DNA of 64,000 bases, taken from the NCBI RefSeq assembly GCF_900107765.1, contig NZ_FNQY01000006.1, positions 1 to 64,000 on the forward strand, written 5' to 3'. This stretch comes from Arachidicoccus rhizosphaerae (lineage in GTDB: Bacteria > Bacteroidota > Bacteroidia > Chitinophagales > Chitinophagaceae). The notes beneath the pieces were generated by a model. That model saw nothing but the letters and a program-made list of their open reading frames with translations, was not told the origin of the DNA and did not search any database. How positions within the stretch are numbered: the stretch's first letter is position 1; every line of letters begins with the position of its first letter. Positions 53,946 through 63,391 of the stretch are shown piece by piece. The position numbers and the translations under genes were made by a program.

Positions 53946-54487
53946 TGGAAAAGAACGACTTTATACGATTAAGTATGATAGTATCTCATGCTTTAAGGCA
54001 TGACCCGCAATCTTATAATATCATTTTAGATTCTCAAGGTTGGGTTTTACTTTCTGATTTGGTTGCCGCTATGAATTCTAATGGGATGCAAATTAGCAAA
54101 GACGATATTATTGAAATGGTTAATTCCTCCCAAAAGAAACGCCATCAGATAATAGATGGGAAAATTAGAGCTTATTATGGGCACTCCCTAAAAACTAAAA
54201 TCTTGAAACCTGAAATCGAACCGCCTCAGTATTTATACCATGGTACAATAAAGGCTAATTTAGATAAAATTATGGAAAATGGCTTACTTCCCATGGAAAG
54301 GCAATTTGTCCATTTATCTGAAGACGAAATAACCGCGGAATTGGTAGGAAAGAGAAGAGTCGGTATTTTGATTATACTTAAAGTGAAGGCTAAAAAAGCA
54401 TTTTTAGACAATATTAAATTTTATAAAGAAGAAAACGGTATTTGGTTGTCTGATCCAATACCACCAAAGTATATTCTATGTCAATGA
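53942..54487 (+). CDS. kptA: RNA 2'-phosphotransferase (KptA/Tpt1 family)
   Basis: 181 residues, normal length. Uses NAD+ to remove an internal 2'-phosphate from RNA. Family motifs: RLSMIVSHALRHDPQ (about 9-23), the winged-helix lobe with GWVLLSDLVAAMN, then RAYYGHS (76-82; usual form RANQGHS), LYHGT (98-102) and MERQFVHLS (118-126, with the catalytic-region Arg120). These give the two-lobe ADP-ribosyltransferase fold. Its ATG overlaps the stop of the Rhs tail (ATGA). Bacterial KptA usually has no known tRNA-splicing substrate. No tail gene, tRNA ligase or immunity gene seen. Confidence 0.9.
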   Translation: MMEKNDFIRLSMIVSHALRHDPQSYNIILDSQGWVLLSDLVAAMNSNGMQISKDDIIEMVNSSQKKRHQIIDGKIRAYYGHSLKTKILKPEIEPPQYLYHGTIKANLDKIMENGLLPMERQFVHLSEDEITAELVGKRRVGILIILKVKAKKAFLDNIKFYKEENGIWLSDPIPPKYILCQ

Positions 54488-54610
54488 AGTTATAGAAATT
54501 GAAGGTCTTTTTGCGATGGATACTGGAGCGCCATAGCCTAACTTATTTTGTTTACCCTTCAGTTGAAGCAGAAGTTGAAGAATATGTGGGAATTATAAAT
54601 AAATTGACAT

Positions 54611-55192
54611 GAAGAGCTGCACAGCCTTTAGGACCGGCTCATCCTTGAGAATTCAGATCAGAGATTGGTAAGTGTACAAAGAGAATGGCAGGCTTTACAA
54701 TTATATACAGAACTGGAAGCTGAACGCTTTAGTCATGAGTTTTCTTTCGAATTTATTAAGAAGGCTGATCTGGATCTATCTGGCTTCGTTATGCCATCCA
54801 TGATGGTTCAACCCTTAATAGAAAATGCAATTCATCACGGCCTCAGGCATCACATAAAACCTGGATTGCATTTATCTGTTATAATGGAGCATATCAATGA
54901 AACACTTAAGATCACAGTAGAGGATAATGGTGTCGGGATGGTCGATCCAAAACCGGACGGAGTGAAGCAGGAGGGCAAACTTCGATCTTTAGGTGTAACG
55001 ATGATCCGGGAAAGAATTGGAATTATCAATGGAGCGCTGCACGGGAATATTGGATCTTTAGAGATCATAAATAAAGGAATTGCGCCTGGCGAAACGGGAA
55101 ATGAGACCGAAAATGAAAGCGGGGTAAAAGCCGTTTTAATACTACCCATTTTTGCATCGGAGAGTGATTTATCTCAATTGACAGGCATGTAA
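54611..55192 (+). pseudogene. Remnant of a LytS/YpdA-type sensor histidine kinase
   Basis: C-terminal half of a His_kinase/HATPase protein. In one frame: EELHSL, stop at 54629, DRLILENSDQRLVSVQREWQ, then ALQLYTELEAERFSHEF, MVQPLIENAIHHGLRH (the N-box PLIENAxxHG), LKITVEDNGVGM (G1 box), and LGVTMIRERIG. The N-terminal membrane part and the phospho-acceptor region are missing, and an internal stop is present. No LytTR response regulator follows. The longest intact frame starts at TTG 54665. Confidence 0.85.
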
Positions 55193-55735
55193 TGTATATG
55201 CCAACAGTTAGATGCTTGCAGCATCTTCAAGAGTGCTGATGGAGTTCGGTTGCATTGGGCGCTGGAGTGCTAATAATAACTCACTTAGTTTTATTGTCGG
55301 GCACAATATTATCGCTCTGCCATTTTGTACTTTTCTATTTATATATATCAAAAGGGGAATTCCTTTTCTCTTTTTTATGTTTCCTGGCACAGGTCGACCC
55401 AAGCGGATCTTTATTATACTATAACAGCTGACACTTGATTTCATATCTATGGTCACCTTTAGTTATAAGAAATAATCTTGTAGCTCTCTGCTTGAAAAGC
55501 ATACGCAGATGCCTATAGATATCGATGGAGTCTTTGGTTAGTCTTCTGCCTAAAGAAAAAATTACAGGATTGATTGCTTGTCATTGTAGTCGCCATTTTA
55601 ATACTTGCCAGCCATGACTATTACAAGCGGCTACTTTAACAGCACTTTTTTATTTCCGATTGCGTAAATGCATTTCCCGATAAAGTAAATCTGTTCGACG
55701 GCTTAAGGTGAACTTCGCGCACGAAAATCCATAAT
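55193..55735. other. Intergenic region before the TonB receptor
   Basis: 543 bp without a credible gene. A small hairpin GATGC-TTGCA-GCATC lies at 55211-55225. No Fur-type box or -7 element was convincing upstream of the TonB receptor at 55736. Confidence 0.45.
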
Positions 55736-58069
55736 ATGAAATATAAGCATAGCTCAATTCGTTTGTTTATTCTCTTTTTAGCTCTTGTCAGTTCGACCTC
55801 AATTTTCGCTCAGACTAAAACCGGATCCGTCAAGGGAACGGTTACTACCAAAGACGGAAAAGCGGCAGTTGGTATCGATGTCGTTGTAAAAGCTTTAAAT
55901 AAAGGAACAAATTCTGATGAAAAAGGTAAATATATAATTAAAGACCTTGTACCTGGTCAATATACACTGAAAATATCCGGACTCGGTATCGCGAACCAGG
56001 AAAGAAAAATTATTATCGCAGAAGGGAAAAGCCGGGAGGAAGACTTTAAATTAGATATCAGTTTTCAGCAATTGGAAGATGTTGTCGTTTATGCAGGACA
56101 ATATAATTACCAAACTGACCATAGTGAGGACGTTGCCAAAATGCCTTTAAATAATATTGATAACCCACAGGTTTATAGCGTTGTGACAAAAGAACTATTA
56201 AAGGATCAGTTCAATACCAATATCACTCAGGCCTTAAATAACGTTCCTGGCGCTGTAGCGAGTACGGATCCTGCCGGGGGGGGCAGTATTACGGTGCGTG
56301 GATTTACTTCGGAACCTTCCGCGCGTAACGGTATGCCTTTCATTGCTGCCGGTCGTTCCTCGCTTGATCCGGTTAATATTGAAAGTATTGAAGTCTTAAA
56401 AGGGCCGGCAGCCACCTTGTTCGGTAATGCGATCACTTCCTACGGCGGTGCCGTAAACCTGGTCACCAAAAAACCTTTTGAAACATTCAAAGGTGAAGTG
56501 TCGTATTCAATGGGTAGCTGGGGTCTAAACAGGGTGACAGCAGATATCAATACCCCTTTAAATTTAGAAAAAACTGCCTTGTTCAGGGTTAATGCAGTTG
56601 CCAACAAGCAAAATAGTTATATGTCTGCCGGGCATATGAACCGTTATGCATTTGATCCGAGCCTGCTTTTAAAAGTGAACGACAGGCTGACCTTGTCCTT
56701 TGATCTGGAACTTTATCAGGAAGATGGCAACAGGGTGCCTTACCTACGTTTTGATTCACTGGTAAAGAATAATGGGGTTAAAAATGTAAGCGAGCTGCCG
56801 ATAGGATATCGGACATCCTTATATGCAGATAATTTTAATGCGGTTGTCAATACACAGCGCGCCTATTTCCAGGCCAGATACGAGATTGCCAAAAACTGGA
56901 CTTCTTTGACTAACCTGTCAGTCAATAATGAAAATGTGACCAGTTATCAGGGGTATCCAACATTTTATAATATTGACTCCATCAAGCGGAGTATCTCCTT
57001 ATATGGAGTCACCACTACCAATTTTGACATACAGCACAATTTACAGGGAGACTTTTTAATCGGTGGTATCCGCAACAGGTTTGTCTGGGGCCTGGATTAT
57101 CTGTCCTCTAAAAGTGATATGACTTATTCCAGTGGATTCATAGATGGTATTAATATTAATAAAACCATAATCCCGGTGACCAAAGAGCAGGCCGATTATG
57201 CCATTTCTTCAAACGGATATGTGGCCCTTTATCCTTCTGAATGGTTGCACTATGCCACTTATATCTCTGATCTTGCGAATATAACCGATCGGTTAATGGC
57301 GCTAGCCAGCGTGCGGATAGACCGGTATGAACGTAAAGGCAGTGCTCCGTATGGACAGACGTCTGCCGCCCCCAGGTTTGGTTTGGTGTATCAACCAGTA
57401 AAAGGCGTCCTGTCGCTTTTTGGTAATTATATGAGTGGCTTCCAAAATAACAGTCCATCTGTGCAGCCCGACGGAACACAGATAAATTTCAAGGCTTCCT
57501 ATGCAAGACAGTGGGAAGCGGGGATCAAAGTGGATGGTTTTTCGAAGAGGCTGACCGCCTCGCTGAGTTATTATAACATTGACATTAATGACGCGCTGCG
57601 GACGGATGGCAGCGGCTTTGTCTATCAGGACGGCAAACAGCGAAGCAAAGGAATAGAGCTGGACCTGACTGCCAGTCCTGCTCCCGGCTTAAACCTAACT
57701 GGCGGATATGTATACAATGACAATCAATATATTAAAGCGACCTCCAATGAAGGAAAGCAAAGTCAGTTTAATCCTAAGACCATCGCTAATTTTTGGGTAA
57801 GTTACAAGTTTCTGGCCCAATCCGCGCTTAAAGGCTTCGGACTCGGCTTCGGAGGCAACTATGCAGATAAAAGCTATTATGATGCGAGTAACACAATCAT
57901 AGTACCTTCCTATACGATTTTTAACGGAAGTGTCTTTTTTGAACAGGAAAAATGGCGTGCAGGGATAGCGCTGAATAATATAGGGAATAAAAAGTACTGG
58001 TCGCACTCTTTCACAGCTAATCCCCAGCCTTTGCGCCAGGTTACGGCCAGTGTTTCACTCAAGTTTTAA
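55736..58069 (+). CDS. Siderophore-type TonB-dependent receptor
   Basis: 777 residues. Signal peptide (to about 25, SSTSIFAQ), a carboxypeptidase-regulatory-like domain (about 28-105), then the plug with PQVYSVVTKELLKDQFNTNI, TQALNNVPGA, GGGSITVRGFTSEPSARNGM and ESIEVLKGPAATLFGNA, followed by a 22-strand-type barrel ending in VTASVSLKF. The VRGF/LKGPA motifs match ferric-siderophore receptors (FhuA/FoxA-like) rather than SusC proteins. No SusD partner and no regulator beside it, apart from a kinase remnant upstream. Likely iron import; ligand unknown. A 22-bp hairpin follows. Confidence 0.88.
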   Translation: MKYKHSSIRLFILFLALVSSTSIFAQTKTGSVKGTVTTKDGKAAVGIDVVVKALNKGTNSDEKGKYIIKDLVPGQYTLKISGLGIANQERKIIIAEGKSREEDFKLDISFQQLEDVVVYAGQYNYQTDHSEDVAKMPLNNIDNPQVYSVVTKELLKDQFNTNITQALNNVPGAVASTDPAGGGSITVRGFTSEPSARNGMPFIAAGRSSLDPVNIESIEVLKGPAATLFGNAITSYGGAVNLVTKKPFETFKGEVSYSMGSWGLNRVTADINTPLNLEKTALFRVNAVANKQNSYMSAGHMNRYAFDPSLLLKVNDRLTLSFDLELYQEDGNRVPYLRFDSLVKNNGVKNVSELPIGYRTSLYADNFNAVVNTQRAYFQARYEIAKNWTSLTNLSVNNENVTSYQGYPTFYNIDSIKRSISLYGVTTTNFDIQHNLQGDFLIGGIRNRFVWGLDYLSSKSDMTYSSGFIDGININKTIIPVTKEQADYAISSNGYVALYPSEWLHYATYISDLANITDRLMALASVRIDRYERKGSAPYGQTSAAPRFGLVYQPVKGVLSLFGNYMSGFQNNSPSVQPDGTQINFKASYARQWEAGIKVDGFSKRLTASLSYYNIDINDALRTDGSGFVYQDGKQRSKGIELDLTASPAPGLNLTGGYVYNDNQYIKATSNEGKQSQFNPKTIANFWVSYKFLAQSALKGFGLGFGGNYADKSYYDASNTIIVPSYTIFNGSVFFEQEKWRAGIALNNIGNKKYWSHSFTANPQPLRQVTASVSLKF

Positions 58070-58102
58070 TTGTTTGGGGACGGCAGGTAAATAATATTGC
58101 AG

Positions 58103-58155
58103 TAGAAATGGGTTCCTTTATTATTCCGCAAGGATAATAAAGGAACCCATTTCTA
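58103..58155. terminator. Perfect 22-bp inverted repeat between convergent genes
   Basis: TAGAAATGGGTTCCTTTATT AT (58103-58124) pairs perfectly with 58134-58155, leaving a 9-nt loop (TCCGCAAGG). It lies between the TonB receptor (+) and a convergent lipoprotein gene (-). Much longer and more perfect than a usual terminator. Confidence 0.7.
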
Positions 58156-58240
58156 TAATTGGACTGTGACCCATATTTACAGCATTCGCATGGAAGTTGG
58201 TAATTCAGGGATAGAAAAGGTGTCAAATTATAAGCCGCAG

Positions 58241-58669
58241 TTATTTATATTGTACAAATACCGGACTTAAAATATAATTGTTATTGATTGGGCTGGTGAC
58301 AGAGGTGCTGGTAATGATGCTGTCTCCAAGTGCATTTACCGTGGATTCCTGAGTGGTGGTCGTTTTTATTGCCGGGATAACGGCAGCGTTGCTTTCGTCA
58401 TAAAGCACGACCGCATCTGCTCCCACCTTTCGTCCCTGTTCTATAAGCGTATTTTTTGCTTTTTCAGAAATATCAGACAGTAAGGTATATGGATTGCCTT
58501 TAAACTCCGCTCTGCCCAAAACGATATAAGGCGTTGAAATATCCTTGGCATAAAGATACATGTCCACCTTGTCCGTGGGGGTAGTACTTCTCCCGTAATA
58601 ATTAACGCGTAAAGCGGAACAGGAACTCAATATGAGCAGGATTCCCAAAATAACAGTAAGCTTTTTCAT
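58241..58669 (-). CDS. Small lipoprotein of unknown function
   Basis: 142 residues from ATG 58669 (MKKLTVILGILLILSSCSAL), with a lipobox cysteine at residue 17; the longer frame from 58726 is rejected as it precedes the signal. A mixed alpha/beta domain follows (VGADAVVLYDESNAAVIPAI). The sequence ADAVVLYD with preceding AKNTLIEQGRKVG resembles small bacterial surface proteins of the YbjQ/SCP type only loosely. Convergent with the TonB receptor. Function unknown. Confidence 0.65.
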   Translation of the reverse strand: MKKLTVILGILLILSSCSALRVNYYGRSTTPTDKVDMYLYAKDISTPYIVLGRAEFKGNPYTLLSDISEKAKNTLIEQGRKVGADAVVLYDESNAAVIPAIKTTTTQESTVNALGDSIITSTSVTSPINNNYILSPVFVQYK

Positions 58670-59098
58670 GGTGTATGTCTTATAAGATGTTATATATGCT
58701 ATTGTTTTACAGTTATATAGACTCAAATTTATTCAATCCGTTTAATGGATTTAAAAAAGGGCAACCAGGGCGTGTTCATGAATAGCGGACCTTTAAAAAT
58801 ATATGCCCGTATAACGGATTATAATTAATAACGGCCCGGACGAGTTTTGCTTTAAGGGATTTGCCTTAACTTTATTGTAGTTATTAAACGGATAACCGCA
58901 GTCCTATAAATTGTTTTTTATTAGATAGCGGAGCTAAGGTAATAAAATTGTTGGTCCCGGCTGCCTCAAGCATCTTAATTCTTATTATTTGCATCTTGGT
59001 TATAGGATATTTTTGGGCTTTAAAAATCTAAAAAGAAGCAATATGGCCTATGGTATGCATACCGGGTCTGATTTATTGGTTTTCTTTATTTATATATT
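58670..59098. other. Intergenic region before the DUF6807 gene
   Basis: 429 bp, no gene seen. TATTTTTG at 59008-59015 is a -7 match for the DUF6807 gene (leader of about 75 nt), with TTTG 16 bp upstream (58988-58991), shorter than the usual spacing. Confidence 0.4.
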
Positions 59099-60151
59099 AT
59101 GGTCATTCAACAGCTTTTTAAACTTTTTGCAGTATCACTATGCCTGTTTGGGACGGCAGAGCAGGTATTTAGCCAACACCGGAGCTTCTCTATAACCCAG
59201 GACACTGAGGCACATACAATTGACATCCGGATAAACGGGCAGCCCTTTACGTCTTATAGGTATCCGGATTCCCTGATGAAACCGGTCCTGTATCCCATTA
59301 TAACGGCAAAAGGGGATACGATTACCAGGGGATGGCCACTGATCCCAAGAGCAGGTGATCATATTGATCACCCGCATCATATTGGGCTTTGGTTTAATTA
59401 TGAAAATGTGAACGGACTGGATTTCTGGAATAATTCCTCCGGTATTCCGGCATCCAAAAAACAGCAGTATGGCAGCATACGCCATTATTCAGTAGATACC
59501 ATGTGGGCGGATGCGCATAAAGCCGTGCTTGGTACGACGGCGTTCTGGCTAAAACCAGACGGTACCAGGCTGCTAAGACAACAGACAACCTACTTGTTTT
59601 CAGGTAAAGGAAGTATGCGTAGTATTACCATGACGGTCAGGTTAACGGCACTCGGGGAAGACGTCGTCTTTAAGGACACTAAAGATGGCCTGATTGGCCT
59701 GAGGGTGCGCACAGAACTGGAGCAGCCCTGCGAAACGCCGGAAAAATATATAGATAATTTGGGGAAGGCGGCTAATTTTAAAATGCCTAGTAAGGACCGG
59801 GCTACCGGACATTACCTGAGCAGTGAGGGTTTAAAAGGGGACTCGGTCTGGTCCTCGCGCGGTAAATGGGTCGCTCTATATGCAACACTGAATCATAAGC
59901 CGGTATCAGTGGTTATCCTGGATCATCCGGGGAATGTAGGCTACCCTACTTATTGGCATGCCAGGGGCTACGGATTATTTGCGGCCAATCCTTTTGGTCA
60001 GGGCGTTTTTGGCAAAGGGCTGGCTCCTTTGGATGTTCGTTTAAAACCGGGGGAGTCCGTTATATTTAAATACAAGGTACTAATTCAGCAAGGGGAGCCG
60101 TCTACGGTAAGTCAGATTAATAAAGCGGCTGCTGCTTTTGCGGCAGAGTAA
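59099..60151 (+). CDS. DUF6807 (PmoA-like) secreted protein
   Basis: 350 residues; signal peptide (to about 26, AEQVFSQ). The family is visible through PVLYPIITAKGDTITRGWPL, then the His-rich DHIDHPHHIGLWFNYENVNG (about 88-107) and DHPGNVGYPTYWHARGYGLF, with ANPFGQ. These are typical of DUF6807, annotated 'PmoA family' although not linked to methane oxidation. Often found in carbohydrate-degradation loci near GH and pectin genes. The conserved histidines suggest a metal or sugar-binding beta-sandwich. Role unproven. Confidence 0.82.
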   Translation: MVIQQLFKLFAVSLCLFGTAEQVFSQHRSFSITQDTEAHTIDIRINGQPFTSYRYPDSLMKPVLYPIITAKGDTITRGWPLIPRAGDHIDHPHHIGLWFNYENVNGLDFWNNSSGIPASKKQQYGSIRHYSVDTMWADAHKAVLGTTAFWLKPDGTRLLRQQTTYLFSGKGSMRSITMTVRLTALGEDVVFKDTKDGLIGLRVRTELEQPCETPEKYIDNLGKAANFKMPSKDRATGHYLSSEGLKGDSVWSSRGKWVALYATLNHKPVSVVILDHPGNVGYPTYWHARGYGLFAANPFGQGVFGKGLAPLDVRLKPGESVIFKYKVLIQQGEPSTVSQINKAAAAFAAE

Positions 60152-60197
60152 AGGACAGATTTTGTGTTCAGTTTTTTAGGCAAAAACCTGTAAGACG

Positions 60198-60929
60198 TTA
60201 CCGACTGACCAGGGATCTTTTATTTCCCAAAGTATCCAGCGCCAGTATCTGTGGATTTCCTGAAGAGTCTACATAAATCTGCATTCTGGGCCTGCCTTTA
60301 TGATCAAATAAAAAGAGCCCGGACTCGTCTTTAATCGTTCTTCCTATAAACACCCTCCTTTTAGAGCCTTGCCGCTCCATTAAGGCTGCCATTGCACTGA
60401 CTTGCCTTAGGCTATCCGGTATGTTTTTGATACTGTCTGCTGAAGCGATAAGATCAGTCAGGGTCGCCCCTACCGGAAATTCGTTAATGGCCATACCTCT
60501 TCTGACACTGGCCTTGCCGTCCTTATAGAACTCCTCATCAACAAGCTGAAGCACCTGGTCGTTGCGGTAGTTGTCCATGGTAAAGGACATGTCCTTATGG
60601 ATCTGCCCGTTTGTCTGCTGCTGACTCATGGTCAGCCCCCCGCATTCATTGCCATTATTGTCAAAAAATATAATGCCTGCCGGGCGCTCCCTTGCAGCGA
60701 GAGGCTTGCCATCGATGACCCCCGGATTTTGTCTTTTTTCATTGCTGAGCACCATGCGCAGCGTGCCGTCTTCGCCGATCAGATTGAGTTTTTTCAGGGT
60801 TAATTCTTCTCGGGCCATTTGCCGGCTTGTAGCGTAGAGCCAGCCAAAGAGTCCACCGAATATCAGGGTCACTAGAATCAGACAGATGGAGAGTGTTCTG
60901 ATCTGATTTTTAAATTTTTGTTCAGACAT
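60198..60929 (-). CDS. Membrane-anchored protein of unknown function
   Basis: 243 residues. One N-terminal membrane helix (about 11-32, LSICLILVTLIFGGLFGWLY) anchors a periplasmic beta-rich domain. It shows repeat-like segments: DGTLRMVLSNEKR, GIIFFDNNGNECGGL and FLFDHKGRPRMQIYVDSSGN PQILALD, each with a turn Asp/Gly and an aromatic strand. No known family recognised. Convergent with the DUF6807 gene. Confidence 0.6.
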   Translation of the reverse strand: MSEQKFKNQIRTLSICLILVTLIFGGLFGWLYATSRQMAREELTLKKLNLIGEDGTLRMVLSNEKRQNPGVIDGKPLAARERPAGIIFFDNNGNECGGLTMSQQQTNGQIHKDMSFTMDNYRNDQVLQLVDEEFYKDGKASVRRGMAINEFPVGATLTDLIASADSIKNIPDSLRQVSAMAALMERQGSKRRVFIGRTIKDESGLFLFDHKGRPRMQIYVDSSGNPQILALDTLGNKRSLVSR

Positions 60930-61175
60930 AGGGTATAATTTTTATTGTGTATCCTAACGCCTCCATTTCTTTCGCACTATATATATTCAGGATGAATAAG
61001 AAGGGTTAGAGCTGCCCCGAATGAGTATCATTATTATTTGTATTCTTTTTTGTCTGAGAGCCCTTTTGCGGCAATAGCAACAGATCCCGGTCCATTCGCA
61101 GGATACCCAGAAAAAAGGCTGCGCCGCTTATTGCATAAAGATAGATAAATTTTAAAGGGAGTCCAAGTGTCGTTA

Positions 61176-62093
61176 CTAGCTAAAAGATTGCCGGTAGGCC
61201 AGTGGAGACTGGTTGGTTTTGCTTTTGAAGAGTTTACTGAAAGACTGAGAATGTTCAAATCCCAATCCGTAAGCGATCTCACTGACCGTTAAATCGGTGG
61301 AGCTTAATTGCTCTTTGGCTAATTCAATGAGCTTATTATGGATATGTTGCTGGGTGCTTTGCCCTGTCAGTACTTTAAGTAAGCTGCTCAGGTAATTAGC
61401 CGATACATTTAGCGCCTCTGCCACAAACTGGACAGTAGGGATGCCCGTTTGATGTAGTGCGCCGTCTCTAAAATAATCCGAGAGCAATTTTTCTAAACGG
61501 TCCAAAATGGTATGGTTGGAGATTTTCCTGGTCAGAAACTGCCGGTGATAGAACCGTTCTGCATAGGTTAATAATAGTTCCAGCTGGGCGATCATCACTT
61601 CCCTGCTATAGTCATCCATCCGGCTTTCATATTCCTGGCGGATATTATTCAGCAGGTTTATAATGATGGCTTCTTCCTTGTCGGATAATAGTAAAGCCTC
61701 ATTTACGCTATATCCAAAGTATTCATATTGTTTGATTTTATGGGCAAGCTGCGTATTCCAAAGCAGATCGGGATGTATCAATAGCAGCCATCCTTCGTGA
61801 TTGGCATCATCCGACTCCCTTTTGATTTCAAAAATCTGCTGAGGCGCCATAAACATCATTACACCTTCATCAAAATCATATTGCTGCTGACCATACCGGA
61901 ATTTTCCGGTGCAGTTCTTTTTCAGGGCGATGGTATAAAAATCATTGATCAGAACATGCGGATTTTCTAAAGGGTCATACTGCATGGATGCGATGTCAAT
62001 AACACTAATCAGCGGATGCTCCGGAGATCCCAGACCTCTTAGCCGGTGCGCCTCGGTAATCGTATGTAGTCGGTAAATTGGTGAATGACTCAT
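61176..62093 (-). CDS. AraC-family transcriptional regulator
   Basis: 305 residues. An N-terminal cupin-like sensor (about 1-180) with KFRYGQQQYDFDEGVMMFMA PQQIF, then two helix-turn-helix motifs at the C-terminus: PTVQFVAEALNVSANYLSSL and SEIAYGLGFEHSQSFSKLFK with KTNQSPLAYR, the AraC signature. On the minus strand, 72 bp downstream of an aldo/keto reductase gene, so perhaps its regulator and in the same transcript. Confidence 0.93.
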   Translation of the reverse strand: MSHSPIYRLHTITEAHRLRGLGSPEHPLISVIDIASMQYDPLENPHVLINDFYTIALKKNCTGKFRYGQQQYDFDEGVMMFMAPQQIFEIKRESDDANHEGWLLLIHPDLLWNTQLAHKIKQYEYFGYSVNEALLLSDKEEAIIINLLNNIRQEYESRMDDYSREVMIAQLELLLTYAERFYHRQFLTRKISNHTILDRLEKLLSDYFRDGALHQTGIPTVQFVAEALNVSANYLSSLLKVLTGQSTQQHIHNKLIELAKEQLSSTDLTVSEIAYGLGFEHSQSFSKLFKSKTNQSPLAYRQSFS

Positions 62094-62165
62094 GGTTGTA
62101 TAAAGTAAAAGAGAAAAGCGTAAAACAGATTATACTTGTTAAAGGTAAAAAAGAAAGCCCTAATC

Positions 62166-63095
62166 TCAGGCTTTCTTTTCTGTCAGTTGATCCAATGATA
62201 AAAGTGTGTTCTCGTGAAGACGGATATTGGCAGCCTCCATATTCTCTTTTAAGTGAGCGGTGCTGGAAGTACCGGGTATCAGCAAGAGATTTGGGGCATG
62301 ATGCAGTAACCAAGATAGCCCTATTTGGGCCGGAGTCACTTCCAGGTCCCTGGCAATGCTGATTACAAGGGGATGTTTGGTCACCTGACTGATTCCCGGG
62401 AATCCGGCCGAGCCAAGAGGGAAAAAGGGTACCCAGGCGATGTGATGGTCAAGACATAACTGTAAAATAGGCTCGTCCTCCCGGTTCAGCAGGCTATAGG
62501 CATTCTGGACACAGGCAATTTTTGCAGGAAGCGCCTTTTGAACCTGCTCCAGACTGGCATTACTAATACCAAACCCCTCTATTTTGCCGGCGTCCCTTAG
62601 CTGAATCATGGCCGCAATCTGATCATCCAATAATACCTGCTGGTTTTGGGGGACGGGTCCTCCACCCGGTACAGAGGGCATCATCCGTAAATTCACCACG
62701 GAGATACGGTCAATTTGAAGGCATCTGAGGTTGTCTTCCACCCCGGCAATCAATTCTTCCGGCCTTTGGGCCGGAACCCAGCCGCCGGTGTTGTCTCTTT
62801 GGGCCCCGATCTTTGTGACCAGAACCAAATCTGGTGCATAAGGATGGAGCGCTTCTTTTATTAATTGGTTGGAAACGTCCGGCCCGTAATACTGCGCCGT
62901 ATCGATGTGATTGACACCCAGCTGGATAGCGGTCTTCAGTACGGCAATGGCTGCTTTTTTATCCTTAGGGGGCCCCCACACACGGGGCCCTGGGAGTTGC
63001 ATGGCTCCAAAACCGATCCGGTTTACTTTGTGGCCGGCCAGAAGGCCGTTATTGTCTGTAGTATTATTCTTCGATGCGTCGTTTGTTGTCATCAT
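62166..63095 (-). CDS. Aldo/keto reductase
   Basis: 309 residues, TIM-barrel NADPH-dependent reductase. Motifs: HKVNRIGFGAMQLPG (about 23-37), HIDTAQYYGPDVSNQLI (Asp and Tyr of the catalytic set, about 60-76), LVTKIGAQ (catalytic Lys), then ISVVNLRMM where the usual catalytic His of the LHR/LHW motif is Asn, and the cofactor loop IPGTSSTAHLKENMEAAN (about 276-293). This His-to-Asn form is known in some AKR subgroups and may alter specificity. Upstream of the AraC gene. Confidence 0.9.
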   Translation of the reverse strand: MMTTNDASKNNTTDNNGLLAGHKVNRIGFGAMQLPGPRVWGPPKDKKAAIAVLKTAIQLGVNHIDTAQYYGPDVSNQLIKEALHPYAPDLVLVTKIGAQRDNTGGWVPAQRPEELIAGVEDNLRCLQIDRISVVNLRMMPSVPGGGPVPQNQQVLLDDQIAAMIQLRDAGKIEGFGISNASLEQVQKALPAKIACVQNAYSLLNREDEPILQLCLDHHIAWVPFFPLGSAGFPGISQVTKHPLVISIARDLEVTPAQIGLSWLLHHAPNLLLIPGTSSTAHLKENMEAANIRLHENTLLSLDQLTEKKA

Positions 63096-63391
63096 ATCTG
63101 TCTTTTTTATACTGTAAAATTAGCTCACTAGATTCAAAGCAAAGATGGCGATTGCTTTTAGTCTAAATGTAACCAAATCTCCTTTTGTTGTAGCCTTATT
63201 TTTAATGGTGTAGTAAATTAAATAAGACAAAAGGCAAAGAGCGGCATATTTTACCCTGCCTGCAAGGACCGGGTCATTGGTGTAGAAGATCCGGGTATGC
63301 CTGCAGTACCCTAAAGAATTGGCCTTAACTAATTTTGAATGCTTATCTTGCAATGAGCCTCAGATTCACTGTTCAAAAATCCTGATACGTT

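Noticed and set aside
55208-55456. Overlapping frames on both strands upstream of the TonB receptor
   Set aside because: Mirror-image frames with no motif; the plus frame looks membrane-like only because of AT-rich composition.
63120-63353. 77-codon minus-strand frame before the aldo/keto reductase
   Set aside because: No signal, motif or promoter; overlaps the intergenic region of two divergent genes.
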